DNA from: Diphasiastrum complanatum
Lineage: Eukaryota; Streptophyta; Lycopodiopsida; Lycopodiales; Lycopodiaceae
NCBI GenBank assembly: GCA_029204225.1
Contig: CM055092.1
Span: forward strand, 99,636,651 to 99,700,650
DNA length: 64,000 nucleotides
Reading direction: 5' to 3'
Made by a program: the position numbers and the translations under genes. Below the pieces are notes generated by a model that saw only the letters and a program-made list of their open reading frames with translations, was not told the DNA's origin and did not search any database. Below, piece by piece: positions 22,613 through 34,450 of this stretch; positions within the stretch are counted from its first letter, which is position 1; every line of letters starts with the position of its first letter.

Positions 22613-23309
22613 ATTTCAAATCCCACATACTGGACATGGACATAACATGATTAGTCTTCTTCTTGTCTTTGAATGAGAAGTTGGACTTCTCATCTCCATC
22701 TTGCAAGAACAAAGATCCCCTCCTTGCCTTGACATGTTGTATCCTAGTCTCCTTGGCCACAAGCACACTATGGAGCTTGTCAATGGTAGAAAGTTGGACT
22801 TGGATGGCAAAAATTGGAACTAGAGTAGTGCACTGTTCACCTAGCCCATTAATAATGACTTGCACAAGTTCATAATCTTGTATTTTATCTTAAATGGGAC
22901 CCAATTCCTTGTTCAAATATTTGATTCTTAGCACATAATCTTGTGCATTCTCACCACTTCCTTTCATGCTTTGAAGTACTTGGTTTCTAAGCATGAGAAT
23001 CCTTGAAGTGTTGTTGGATTCATAGATTCCTTTCATTGAATCCCAAGCCTCCTTGGTTGAGATACAAGATGACACCTCTTTCAATAGGTCATTGCTCACA
23101 TTCATCTTTATGCAATGTAAGGCAAATCTAGCCTTCCTCTTGTATCTAACTAGTTCTTGCCCACCAAGAGGCACATCTGCCTCTTCATGGACAATGTCAT
23201 AGAGATCATGTAGAACCAACAGTGACTCCATTCTCACTTTCCAAATGGCATAGTTTGTGGATGTAAGCCTCTCATTGGCTTCAAGCAAGAATCCACTCCT
23301 TGATGCCAA
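22613..23309 (-). pseudogene. Copia Gag fragment (UBN2-type)
   Basis: The minus-strand frame starts MASRSGFLLEANERLTSTNY and AIWKVRMESLL, the N-terminal signature of Copia Gag, and continues with MNVSNDLLKEVSSC, TKEAWDSMKGIYES, RILMLRNQVLQSMK and AQDYVLRIKYLNKEL. A stop near 22892 interrupts it. It resumes with QVIINGLGEQ and LHSVLVAKETRI, then is cut at about 22613 after DEKSNFSFKDKKK, before the zinc knuckle. It closely resembles Gag of the complete element at 54757-59327, so it is a truncated relative. Confidence 0.9.
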
Positions 23310-23530
23310 GATGAATGATTTAACTCTTGAAATTCACAAAGATTTCACTTTTGGAATGATCCAAGGTATAAATCTAGCACTCTTATTGCTTCTAGTCTTA
23401 GCCCAATCAATCTAGCACATAGCTTGGATGATGGTACAATAAAATCAATTCACAAATCAAGCAAATCACTCCCTAGATCTTCAGTTTATGACAATCAACC
23501 CTTTAGTTCTTACCACTCCCTATCAAGATC
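23310..23530 (-). other. Leader region upstream of the Copia Gag fragment
   Basis: Noncoding sequence between the Gag start and the dioxygenase-derived block. No primer-binding site or LTR end was found, so the element is truncated on this side as well. Confidence 0.35.
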
Positions 23531-24279
23531 TAGAAACAATCAAGATGGATCGTGGGTACAAATACTCGGTATTGTCCTCTCCTAGATTGATTCAGTTGGT
23601 TTGGACTCTGGAGTTTCTATCAGCTTGAGTTTATTATTGGAGTCGCAATCTTAAATCATAGGCCATAAATAGGAGGGAGATGCTAAATAGTAATATTCTC
23701 AATGATGTGTGGCACTAGGTAGTAGGAGGTCGTGACTGTTTCCCCAAAGAGATGGAAGATTTGGAAAAAAAAGTGAGGATTTTTACAAGAACATATGCAT
23801 TCTCAAGAGGAAATACGGTTGATACTTGATGGCAACGGTCAGAAGAGGCCATTAACGAATATTAGCTTAAAAATTAGAATATGTTGTTTTGTCTGTTTTC
23901 AGTCAAATTTAGTGATTGCAAGAACATTTTGTCTTTTAGCCGTAATGGGTTGATCTTAACATTTTGTTCACACTCAACAAGCAACTACTAAGATTAGTTT
24001 TGCTTGTACCTATTGGAGATATTGGAGAGGATATGAAAGGAGCAAATTCAAGCTGAATTTACTAACCATGCAAGTTTTGACTGTCAGAGCTGGGAGTGCT
24101 GACATGGAAGCTTGATGTAGACGAACGGGAAAAGAACACTTTGCTAGAAACAATCGAGATGGATCGTGGGCTATGTACGTTGCTCTCATTGTCTGGATCG
24201 TGGTACAGGAAAGAATACGTGGACAAAGTGCTGAATAACCCTGCGGCCGTTCATAGACACCGGATTACCACTCAGTGAC
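23531..24279 (+). pseudogene. Acireductone dioxygenase fragments, rearranged second copy
   Basis: Two pieces lie head to tail. Piece one (23531 to about 23957) has the end of exon 3 (MDRGYKYS), the intron, exon 4 (VTVSPKEMEDL..., frame broken) and the start of the next intron. Piece two (about 23965-24279) restarts in intron 2 (cacactcaacaagcaac), includes exon 3 (GVLTWKLDVDEREKNTLLET), then jumps from MDRG straight into the 3' part of the last intron and last exon (RKEYVDKVLNNPAAVHRHRI, stop). Exons 1, 2, 5 and 6 are missing. It continues without a break into the duplicated 3' flank, so a rearranged segmental duplication is more likely than a processed copy; introns are retained. Confidence 0.85.
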
Positions 24280-25829
24280 AGCCAGTCTAGTCTTTTAACA
24301 CAAACTTTTTCTAGCCAAGATGGTGGCTGTTGGATCTGTTATATAGCTGTCCTAAAAATATCTCTAGCGGCTACCCAGTTATAGATTAGTTTATATCGGC
24401 ATATCTCGTTTTTTAAGACGCTCCTAATTCGCAGGATATATTAGTTAGATATACTATTGATTAGTACAGTACAAAACTGTTACAATCATAGAAAATGAGC
24501 GGGACTCTTTCCATTCAACTGGATAAGTTCTGTGCTTGTACAAGGCATATATTTATCTATATGATGAATTGTCACACCAGGGAGTTCTGGAATATAACTA
24601 TGAAGTTAATTTTCTATCTCCAGAGCTCATAACATTCTATTTTATTACCTTTCTGAGCATTAACATGCTGTCCAATTTCTTTCTTTTTTTTGGAATTAAG
24701 GGCTGCATGGAAGGTGAAATTTTCATGACAATTCCACATGAATCTACTTGATCTACAATGCCCACATAAAGCAACTTGATATTTAATATGACAAATTCCC
24801 TGAAATATACTTAATGATACCTTTCTGACTTAATATACTTAACGATACCTTTCTGACTTAATTCTTCTCTCTGTAGAATTATATCTTATTCACTTGAGCT
24901 TCAACATAATACATATTATTGTCTATCGGAAATTAGCTTCAGATGTAGATGTCTTTCTATGTGCCGAAATCTCAGAAGTTATTATTCCTTCTTTGGATAA
25001 CTGCAACAAGAAATAATAACTTCTGAGGGCATTGTAGATCAAACAACCTGAACTATTATTCTACCCTGAAGCAAAATTTGAGGCTTGGCATATCCTTCAA
25101 ACTCGTCGTGGTTTAGATCCCATACTTTCTTATGTGCAGAAGGTTTGAATTCTTATGTGAAAAGTGCATACTATGGCTATAGTCACTTGGATGATGATCA
25201 TAGCTTGCCTGGAATCCTTTGTTCTTGGAGCCTTTGAGATCATTTAAGTATCTTTCTATGAATTGTGTAGATGCAAATAATTGAGGATCGAAAGGAGAAT
25301 TGCAAGGATTATTAGCAAAACAAGGAGTTGCATTGCTAATTGCTCGCTACATATACTAAAAATCTTGGTGTATTACCCTAAGGAATGCTCTTTTAATTAA
25401 CATCGATGTGACTAATTGAGGCAACTTTTGTCTAACAAATTAAAGGCCAAAAGTAAATTCTAAAAAATTATGTACATCTTTCATGAATCCATTAGTTGTT
25501 AACTATATGAGCCTCCTCATTAGCTTTAATAGAGAGTAGTGTCTACAAAGGTTGCTTCTCTATCCCTTATACCTAGCTTAATATTTCTTAAACCAAGCTT
25601 TATTTCAAACACTTGGCTAAGTGCTAGCTTGATCTTTACAATTTCTCCATTAGTATTTTTCTTGAACATTGTCATCAACATATAGTATAAAAAGTTGATG
25701 TTAAATTCATCAATCATAAATGTGATGTTAAGAAAATGCATTATGCTCACTCACAATGAACTAAAGCCCAAGCTAGAATTTTCGAATTGAGCATTCAAAT
25801 ATCTTGGGGCTTGCTTGAGCCCATACAAG
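24280..25829 (+). repeat. Segmental duplication, copy 2 (partner 19509-21090)
   Basis: Nearly collinear with the first copy, with small indels. It ends at the same point, gcttgagcccatacaa, inside the Copia LYGLKQAPR motif, after which the sequences differ. That places a breakpoint in Copia sequence. Confidence 0.85.
25526..25829 (-). pseudogene. Copia reverse-transcriptase fragment, copy 2
   Basis: Reading leftward: LYGLKQAPR at 25829, then after a stop a frame with LYYMLMTMFKKNTNGEIVKI, KLALSQVFEIKLGL and IKLGIRDREATF. These correspond to the Copia block that carries the YVDD-type box, the 'F.M.DLG' loop and the 'LGI.I.RDR' strand. The YVDD box has decayed to YYMLMTM, so the catalytic aspartates are lost. 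Confidence 0.75.
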
Positions 25830-26300
25830 TGTTCTTGAGGAATACTCTCTGTCCATCACTTCTTTCAAATATCGGAGTCAGGTTGGCTTAGTGCCTCATC
25901 GAAAGTAATCGGTTCCTAAATAAAAAGATAGGTAGACCCATGAATATACCTTGTGGGTTGTATGCACACTCGGTTTGATCTTTTCGAAGGTGGTGTTGGT
26001 TGTGTTGTCAATGAGTAACAACAACATTTTCATCTGATTCGTTGTCAACTATCTGCATTCTTGAGCTAGAGAATCGAATTGTCGTGTCGTAGGCAAGGGC
26101 TATCGAAGGTTTGCATGTAACTTTGCTCTTGCCTTTGAAGTCGATGAATTGATCCTCAATAAAGACTGTATCCTTGCTGAATAAAATTTGTTGGGTATCG
26201 GGACCATACAACTTGTAAGTATTGTCAGAGAAAATGTAATCAATTAAAATGGTCTTTAGACTTTGGAAATCGAATTCTCCTTTGTGCCAACTTGCAAAAC
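25830..26300 (-). pseudogene. Copia integrase C-terminus and linker fragment
   Basis: The frame at 26008-26211 reads MYGPDTQQILFSKDTVFIED and QFIDFKGKSK. This is the Copia integrase end, where 'Y.L.DP....F.SRDV.FDE' precedes the linker. Left of 26008 frames are broken up to the reverse-transcriptase fragment. A second, equally broken member of this family is at 47980-48303 (SLYRGSIHRLQRQEQ in another frame). Confidence 0.7.
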
Positions 26301-26306
26301 AATGGC

Positions 26307-26396
<90 letters not shown>
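26307..26396. repeat. Composite microsatellite (CT)n(AT)n(GT)n
   Basis: About 9 CT, then about 17 AT, then about 18 GT units in direct succession. Open frames read through it on both strands are artefacts of the repeat. Confidence 0.97.
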
Positions 26397-26397
<1 letters not shown>

Positions 26398-27413
26398 GTA
26401 GGGTGTAGGGATCCAAAGGCAACCCTAACCCTGGTCAATAAGTGAGAGGAATTTGGCACCTTGCGTGTGTAAGTCCAACCCAATGATCACATAGTTATTT
26501 GATTAGTTACAAGTCAATAAAAGGACTTTAGGCCTTTTTGTAGGACTTTTAATGTCGCAGGGCCTAAATGTCAAGTTAGTGAATAAAGTTGGGTTTTCTT
26601 CCAATTTGGATGGTTTTCACTCTTTTTTAAATTTGAATAATTAGGGAGACAGAAATGGACCAATAGGATTCAAAGACTAGGGTCCTCCTCTCTACTATAA
26701 GAAGGGACCAACTCAAGTTCTTACACATGTTTCATTTCTTCATTTCAATAAAGCAGATTGGTTCTCTTGTGAAATGGATTTATGAATGTCCTTGCTCTCT
26801 ATCACTTTTCCTCCATCTCTCATGCTTTCTTTGGATTTATCAATTGTTGGATTTGATTGTTATTGGGATTGCATGTTATTATATATAGGAAATGACTTGG
26901 AGACCCATTTTTTTAAATTTTTTTAAATTTTATCCAAATTTAAAATGCTTCGAATAAATATATTGTAATGTTCAAAAAATGTTGTATTTTGCAAGAAAAT
27001 CATTCAAGCTACAAAAATTTGGTCAATAAGATTTTCATAAATAGCTTAAAATTAGTTTAAACATCAAATAAACACAAATGAAATTACTTTACAATAATCG
27101 AGATTAAATCACCTTAAAAAAAATCTTTTCATTTCTTAAAATTTCTAACAATATTTTGTTTTACAAAAAATATTATAAAAACACATCCAAAATTAAAATA
27201 ATATAAACTTGACAAATCGTTACACTTTTAGTTTTTGGTAATGATTATCAATGTTAAAATTTTTAAAATATTTCAAATTCTTAATCTTAAATCATTAAAA
27301 AACAAATTCAAGAACATTAAGTCAATAAAAAAGATTTCAAAACACATTACATAAATATAAACACAATACATAAATATAAACACAATTATTCTTTAAAACA
27401 AAAAAAAAAAAAT
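26397..27413. other. AT-rich region with LTR-like promoter signals
   Basis: At 26690-26770 a TATA-like actataagaag is followed about 60 bases later by tttcaataaagcag, the spacing of an LTR R region, but I see no LTR ends. From 26880 to 27413 the DNA is very AT-rich and holds no gene. Confidence 0.3.
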
Positions 27414-28310
27414 TTATTCCCAAAAATCATCGAGGTCATTTACATCTTTTTCTTTTTCTTGAGTAGCCACCGTACTTTCAAGTGGCACCTCTTCTATAGT
27501 TTCCTCGACTACCGTAGCCACATTATAATCTTGAACCAAGACATCAACAAATTCTCTTGTGTCGCCTACTTTTCCGCTGGCAGGAGGCTGAGGTTCCTTG
27601 GACAAGGGAATTACTGAATCCTCGCTATCTAAACTCTTTTCCACCTCAAATAGTTCATCTGGCAAAATTGAAAGAGATTTCTTTCTCATTTTTACAAAAT
27701 CAACTAAATTAGTATCTAAATCTATTGCAGCAACATGTCTGCATTTCTGAACAACACATGCGCTCGTAGTGCCGCTACCGCTAAATAAATCCAAAACCCA
27801 ATCAGCTGGGTGAGAAAAAATATCAATTAAATGATTAATTAATTGTTGTGGCTTCTGGTAGAGACAAGCCACGGAACCCGTCATTGGATTCTTTAATTTT
27901 TTTGTCACGGTTGGATATTGGAACAAGTTTCTAAAACTTGTTAGCCTGGAAGTGTTGTAATGAAGCATCGAGCATTTGCCATCCAAAGAATAATAACCGA
28001 TGGATATGTATTCTACTTCATTGCAAAGTCGTGCTCCTCTCGAGTTTCTGACATTTCGGCAATGCAGAGTGTATAAGGCTTTTGTTTTTAAATTTTAAAA
28101 TTTCTCTGCAATCATCCTCCTCAATCGAGTAGAAGCATGGTTGATCATCGACACTTTTGGGAAGGTAGGTCTCTAATGGATCCTCCTCCGCAATGGTCTC
28201 ACCCCGTGCCAATATCTCCCTGTCCCCTTTTTTTGCTTTTCCCTTTAGAATATGTCTTTTAAATTGCTCTGGAAGGACTTTGTTTTTCTCATCTTCGATA
28301 GATTGAAAAA
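27414..28310 (-). pseudogene. Beta-class DNA methyltransferase (N4-cytosine/N6-adenine type), C-terminal part, frameshifted
   Basis: Such enzymes methylate the exocyclic amino group of cytosine or adenine in DNA. The frame ending at 27414 has YQKPQQLINHLIDIFSHPA, then WVLDLFSGSGTTSACVV, the S-adenosylmethionine-binding FxGxG motif, then HVAAIDLD. Placement of FxGxG near the C-terminus after a 'QKP' block marks the beta-class order. An acidic tail ends ..DDFWE. Upstream, another frame (28018 to about 28310) reads LPEQFKRHILKGKAKKGDRE, RGETIAEEDPLETYLPKSVD and IEEDDCREILK. It joins the first frame only through a frameshift near 28085, after which NEVEYISIGYYSLDGKCSM follows. The catalytic (D/S/N)PP(Y/W/F) motif is not found, so this is inactive. 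Plant N4-cytosine methyltransferases are reported from Marchantia sperm; kinship is inference. Confidence 0.8.
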
Positions 28311-28480
28311 GAAAAAGCTATGCTTAGCATGGGAGAGACAAAATATAAAATAGAATGGAAGACTTAAAGTATCAAAAAGAAATAATTAAATAAAGAAAAA
28401 GCTATGCTTAGCATAGGAGAGATAAAATATAAAAAAGAAACAATTAATAAGCACCTATGCTAAGCATGGGTGAAATGAAT
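28309..28480 (+). repeat. About 87-bp tandem repeat with ctatgcttagcat
   Basis: gaaaaagctatgcttagcatrggagaga occurs at about 28310 and 28397, and a shorter third copy (cctatgctaagcatgggtgaaat) at about 28456. ctatgcttagcat is itself nearly palindromic. Confidence 0.7.
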
Positions 28481-29130
28481 ACCATGTCTCTAAACAAAAT
28501 AAAAAATGGACTCAAAGATTCATTTCGGTTGCTCAGAGGATAAAGCCTCTGGCACTCTTCGAAATCTTGACAATTTAACCTTGTCACAAGGGCTTCTTGA
28601 ACTTGCATAATTAATTTATGCTTGCATTTAAAAAGTATAATTGTTAAAACGTGTACTCATCATGTGTGGGAGAACGTCCCACAGCGGCTCACTGCACAAA
28701 CATTCCAAATTTTGATCATATAAAGAGAGCATCGTATTCCAACGTGTTTTACGAAAAACCCCTGAAGATAAGCAAATGAGGTATGTGATCAATCTTCATA
28801 TAAAAATTTTGTGATTTCATTTAAATAAATGGTTTGGTAAATTTTAATGCTAATTTTGTAGTATACGTTTAGTTGTTGATACTAGATTACACAAACTATA
28901 TGTGAGTTACCTAAATTGTGTTTATAAAACGATGAACATTCTTATAACAAAAACAAGATCTTAATACAATCATAGATGGTGCACAACAAAAGTTAAAACA
29001 AACAATGCAATTATTGACAATACTTGAAATGTACATTGACGGTTGATAAACATAGATGGTGAAACAAAAATCACATATATATATATATCTTTAAACTTAT
29101 GTACACTTTTGCGCATGTGTATGGGTGCAC
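28481..29130. other. No gene seen
   Basis: Spacer between the methyltransferase remnant and LARD copy B. Frames are short. A small (AT)n run lies near 29078. Confidence 0.4.
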
Positions 29131-30935
29131 CCATGCATCTTAGGATGGAAGCAAGCTCTACATCGATTTGGAAGTTGAAGTGCTTAGATTTACATCCCGG
29201 TTGGAGTGCTGTTTTTTCTCAAGGGAATTATGGAGCTGGATGCACAAATTCCGGATAAGTAGCATACTTTTCGAAATTATGGTAGAGTTTTCTTCTACAA
29301 GGTTAATTTTGATTGAAAGATGCTGAGAATTTGTGTGAATTCACTAGTAATTTCCATTTTTTTGGAGGAAAATTTCAAATGATGTAGAAGGATATGTTGT
29401 GTGAGATTCTATTGCTTGATTTGAGGCCGGATTCTGCTTGGATACATATGTTAATCCACAGTGTTTCAAATTCTGACATCTTGTTTAAGTTCATAGTAAA
29501 ATTTCAAGAAATTTGATTCTTTTCTGCATGCTTAGGAACATAGAAGGATGAACTAGAGACAAATTTTCTTTGCTTTCTAAGCGATGGACATTCAACAGTG
29601 TCCTGCAGTCACTCGGCCATAACATGATTAGTTTGTGTTGATTTGTGGCTCACCTTTCTCTACAATCAATACTTCACGAGTTTGTGTAAGCACGCTCTCT
29701 TGCTTTGAAAATTGTAAGAGAAGATGCATCTGGGAATGGAATCCCAGCAGATCGACATCTTGCATGCTAATCTCATTTTCTTGGAACATGAGCTGAATTC
29801 TTTTTGCTAGAAGGGCTGAGAGATGGCCGAGGCAGGAGCCCAATTGGCTCCAATTGTTTCCTTGAAACGATCTATGGGTGCAACAATTTATCAGAGTCTC
29901 AGATTCCCTTTGACATTTGTGAAGATTGCAAAAGCTGTGAAGCCTCATTTCCTACGCGATGCCTTGCTGTGTAAGAGGTCAATCCTGGTCCTATTTTGTC
30001 TCTCTCTCTCTCAAATGCGATGAGGAAGCATCTTCTCCAAAGATATGAAGGCTGCTGTTTGGGTTCAGGTTTCCCCTCAACCTATTAGGGTTTGAGGGTC
30101 AAGTTTTTGCATGGCCTTGAAAGTAGATACTTTTAGGCATGTTGGTTTGGCCTTTCTGAAGGGAAGTGATCGACGGTTTTGACTATCATGCAGGGAAACC
30201 TTATAATGATGTAGCTTTTGATAGTTACATGGACTTTGTTTCTTACATCGGCATATACATGTAAGCCCAGATTTATGGAACTTTGGTACTATTGGATCTT
30301 TGGTCAAGCTGTAATAATCGGTTTTTGGAATGAATCTTTTTAAGCCGATCTTGACGGAAAAGTGAAGAGTCGTATGGTTCTCAGACATATACCCACCGAT
30401 ATAGGAATTCGATTCCTTGGTATTATGCATTTTAAACTATTTAACTATGGAGTATTGATACTGCAGGTACATGGAGTTAAATTGTATTTTGTTTCCTCCT
30501 TTTCAAGTCGGTGGAACGCTGATCAATTGGTTTTGGGTTCTTGATGATTTTAATCATTAAGATTGAACAGGCCAAAAGCTTTTGAGATACTTGTTAAAAT
30601 AATTATTGGAATAAAATGGATAATATTTGGAGACAATTCTTTATTCCACAATCCCGTGTGAATACAGGAAAAGAAGTACCTGAATCCAAATTTTATGAAA
30701 TTCCCATTAATTATAGACAACTTTAACAAAGTAATTCTTAAGCCAGTTCAATGAAAAAGAAAAATAGTCCAATTTTATTTGAAATTGGTAATTGATAAGA
30801 ACTGATCAAAAGAAAAAAAAAACTGATTTCATTTCCAGTTAAATTCTATGGTGAATTATATTCAATAGATCAGACTAGTAGTGTTTGTCATACTAGTAGA
30901 AAATTATTAGAATGCACTTATTACTGACCTGTTTT

Positions 30936-31755
30936 TGTTGAATTTCACACGTGTGGATTGTCCACTACATGTACTTGTGATCTCCTAAGGTGTGTAGATG
31001 CACCAAGATCAAGACTAGATTGAGATTCAAGATCTATCTTTGATTCTATGGCAAAAACACACTACTACATGCATTCAATCACTTCCAACTCTCACTCACA
31101 CGTGTGGGAAGTGTTCCAAAAGTATTCTAAGTAAAAACAAGCTTCTCTCCTTGGGTAGAGAGAGAAAAACCATCATGAGCTCTCGGGTAGAGAGAGAAAG
31201 CTAGAAATTCAATGACACTCAAAATCCACTCAATCTCAAAATCAATTAGATCCAAAAGGAGGAGTACAATGATACTAATAGATTCATGAGCTACCACTAT
31301 GCTTAACTATGATTGGATCACACTTTGCCACCTCTTAATCCTATTGGACCATTGATCCATGCACCTCTAAATTCTATTGGACTATATTCAAGCACACCTC
31401 AATTTTCTATTGGACCTCACAAGGTTCCACCTCTAAATCCTATTGGACCTCTTAAGCTTCATCAAACAAAAGCATGACACTTGTCTACACTCTAATTGGC
31501 ACAAGTTTGGCTCTATTTTGGCTCAATAGTGGCATTACAAGTGGAAATGGATAATTTGCCATCTATGCCAAATTTGACCCTATCAACATCCTACACCTAA
31601 ATGCTTGACTATGAAATTCTATGAGACCCCTATATCAAACATTTTGATTTACTTTACAATTCTCCACACGTGGGAACATCCTCCACACATGTGAGTTTCA
31701 CTTACAAACTTCTATCATAAAAAATACCAAGCTAAATTTTTGCCAATTTCTCACA
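30936..31755 (-). repeat. 3' LTR of the TR-GAG-like element 1
   Basis: Termini TGTTGAATTTCACACG and ATTTCTCACA on the plus strand, so TG...CA on both strands. It contains two gggtagagagagaaa copies (near 31144 and 31184). Confidence 0.93.
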
Positions 31756-31878
31756 CTCCTCAAAAAATAGCTTGGAAAGGTACTAGATCACTTGAGAAGT
31801 TTGTAAATCTTTTTGAGTGGATCCTTTGGTATGCATAAGAAGTGAAGATCAGCCAAGGGATCCATCATAGCAGCACCC

Positions 31879-33366
31879 TCACCATATCCATGATAAGATC
31901 TCTTTGGTAGAGATCTCTTGCCAATGCCTTTGAAGAGTGCTCCACCAATATGCCACTATTATCATGGGCTTCCTCCATGCTTGATGATGATCTTTGCCTT
32001 GAAAGTTCCACTTGCATGATGGATGCACCATAAATAGAGAAATACGAGGCTTCCAAGCCTCATAAGGATCATGGAGATCAAGATCATAAGATGTGAAACA
32101 ATGATGATTATCAAGATTATACTTTCTAGCTTGACTAGTCCACATACAATGAACTATATCCATGATGGATCTAATCTTGATATCAAAGACTATCTTGATC
32201 TTTTTTAGGCTAGTTACTCTCTCAAGGATGTAAGTGTCCACTTTGGATGCTTCACTTAATCTCAAGAGGAGTTTACAATTTGCCTCAAAACATGTGAAAA
32301 CATGATTTTCAAAAAAGTGAGTACCAAGCTCAATCTTGTTCTTACTAGAACCAAGAGCATACTTTTGACAATACAATATCTTGCTTTCAAAAAGTATTGG
32401 AAACACATCTAATTCAATAATGACAAGAAACATGTCCATACCATAAGCATCATACAAAACTAGTATAGCTTTTCTTGAACTTTGAGATCCAAAAAATTCA
32501 ATGAAGCAAGATAGCATTTCAAGCAAAGGAAGAGAAGCATATATGAATGTGTTGTAGTAGATACAACATGAAAGATGCCCCTCTTTGCCATGTAAGGTGA
32601 GCCATAAAGACTCGGCCATGCATCTTAAAGATCTTCTTGAAATCATATGAAGAAGAAACTCCTCCTCACACATTGGCCCCATCATAACTTAAATACCTTC
32701 AAAAAGGATAACTTGTGATGCTTCTTGAGAAGCCTTGATCTCGGCCACTTCCAAGATTGAATCTTCATGCAATATGACATCTCTATTCACCATCACATTT
32801 GAAATAGAGAGTGTAAAGACACTAAAGGCCTCCTTGATGGATGAGTATCCAATCATGATCCATGAGCTTGGATCATCCTTCCTTCTTGTTTCCAAGGGAA
32901 TATATGCAAAGCAAGCACTACCAAGTTCACTAAGGTGATCAACCTTAGGCTTCATCTTGAATAAAACTTCATATGGTGCTATTCCTTCAAGAGCTCCAAT
33001 ACTCCTCAAAGCTTTGATCTTCAATGAGAATTTCTTCTCAACATATGCTTTGAATAATAAGGAATAATCATACACCATAATACTTGAAGAGAGAAGATAT
33101 GTGCATCTTGTGTGATCCTCCTTTTTTGAAATATTGGAAATATAAGAAACATCAAGAGAGTTTGCACTCTCACTTGGATCAAATTTGTAGATGCCTTCAA
33201 ATCTTGATCCATATGCAAGGATCTCACCATCCTTCTTAATCACACAATTGTCAATATTGAAATTGACATCAAAGCCACTATCAAGAAGTTGGCCAACACT
33301 TGATGTTCTTTGTAAGCTTTGGGACAAAAAGAACATTGTTGAGAAAGAGATATTTAGAAGATGCAA
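31879..33366 (-). CDS. Second reading frame of TR-GAG-like element 1: pre-integrase, integrase C-terminus, unknown region
   Basis: Reading leftward, SVGQLLDSGFDVNFNIDNC and KKDGEILAYGSRFEGIYKF form the Copia pre-integrase start. Soon after come GIAPYEVLFKMKPKVDHLSE, CFAYIPLETRRKDDP and MVNRDVILHEDS, the integrase C-terminus. The zinc finger and D,D-35-E core between them are deleted. At 32689 a single TAA interrupts the frame, which then stays open in the same phase for 268 codons to 31879 with no recognised domain (SEASKVDTYILERV, HVFTCFEANCKLLLRL). The frame lies one base out of phase with gag-protease. Whether the unknown part is translated is open; its length without stops suggests recent coding or chance preservation in a young element. 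Confidence 0.6.
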
Positions 33367-34450
33367 GCTTCAAGGGAATAATCCCTACTCCTTCAATATT
33401 GCACTCATGCTTACTTGCAAAATATATGGTCTTCTTGACTCCATCATAAGGCATAATAGATGAAAAAAAGTGCTTGGAGCCACACATATGTGAAGATGCT
33501 CCACTATCAATATACCATGAGTCATCCTTGTTGAAGGTGGAAGAGGAGAAGCTTGATGCCATAAGAGAGCCTTCTCCATCACTTGCAATATAGTCTTCTT
33601 TCTCATTGGTGATGTTGGCTTGATTGAGTTGATTCTTCTTCTTGAAGCAATTGGTGTCATAATGGCCTTTCTTGCCACAATAAAAGCACTTGATCATCTT
33701 CTTCTTGAGATTTGAATTAGAAGCATGAGAGGTATCCTCCTCCTCTCCATCTTGGTCTTTAGCTTTGTCATTAGAGAAATGATGGTGTTGCTTCTTACTC
33801 CTCTCTTTGTGCTTGGCAAATAGAACTTTGCCATCATCATGATTGAGTGATAGCTTGTCCATCCTCAAGAGTTTGTACTCTTGTCTTGATTCTTCAGAAA
33901 TAAGCACACTTTGAAGGGCCTCCAAACTTGGTAGCTCCTCCTTAATAGCATAGGATTGGACAAGGTTGTCATATTCATCTCTCAAGCCATTGAGAATGAC
34001 TTGGACTAGCTCACTTTGATTGATTGAGTCACCAATACATGCAAGCTCCCTATGAATATCCTTGACCCTCAAAACATAACTAGATGCACTCTCATCACTC
34101 TTTTGGCTACTTTGAAAGATTTGATTCCTAAGAGTGAGAAGCCTAGAGGTATTTTTAGCCTCATAGATAGTCTTGAGACAATCCCAAGCTTCCTTGGATG
34201 TAGAACAATCACCAATCTCCCTCAATGTCTCATTAGAGACATTCATCTTAATGTAGTGGAGAGCCATCCTAGCTCTCTTCTTGTATTTTTGTACTTCTTG
34301 AAGGACTTGAGGCTCCTCCTCAATCCCAAGTACAATGTCCATCACATCTTGGAGTATCAAGATGGACTCCATCCTCAACTTCCATATTGAATAATTGGAA
34401 GTAGACAATCTCTCACTTGGTTGCAACAAGTATGAGCTCATTGAAGTCAT
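33281..34450 (-). CDS. Gag-protease of TR-GAG-like element 1 (389 codons)
   Basis: Forms the virus-like particle of the retrotransposon. It starts at an ATG (MTSMSSYLLQPSERL) and contains, in order, the Copia Gag signature YSIWKLRMESILILQD (near residue 20), the capsid region (SKEAWDCLKTIYEAKNTSRL, YVLRVKDIHREL), a basic linker, the CCHC zinc knuckle CFYCGKKGHYDTNC (about 260-273), and the aspartic protease active site WYIDSGASSHM (about 320). It is intact through the protease and ends KCWPTS, one base out of phase with the pre-integrase frame. Gag and protease look functional as far as can be read. Confidence 0.93.
   Translation of the reverse strand: MTSMSSYLLQPSERLSTSNYSIWKLRMESILILQDVMDIVLGIEEEPQVLQEVQKYKKRARMALHYIKMNVSNETLREIGDCSTSKEAWDCLKTIYEAKNTSRLLTLRNQIFQSSQKSDESASSYVLRVKDIHRELACIGDSINQSELVQVILNGLRDEYDNLVQSYAIKEELPSLEALQSVLISEESRQEYKLLRMDKLSLNHDDGKVLFAKHKERSKKQHHHFSNDKAKDQDGEEEDTSHASNSNLKKKMIKCFYCGKKGHYDTNCFKKKNQLNQANITNEKEDYIASDGEGSLMASSFSSSTFNKDDSWYIDSGASSHMCGSKHFFSSIMPYDGVKKTIYFASKHECNIEGVGIIPLKLASSKYLFLNNVLFVPKLTKNIKCWPTS

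Noticed and set aside
26240-26445. Short frames on both strands across CT/AT/GT repeats
   Set aside because: Repeat artefacts; amino acids alternate with the dinucleotide.
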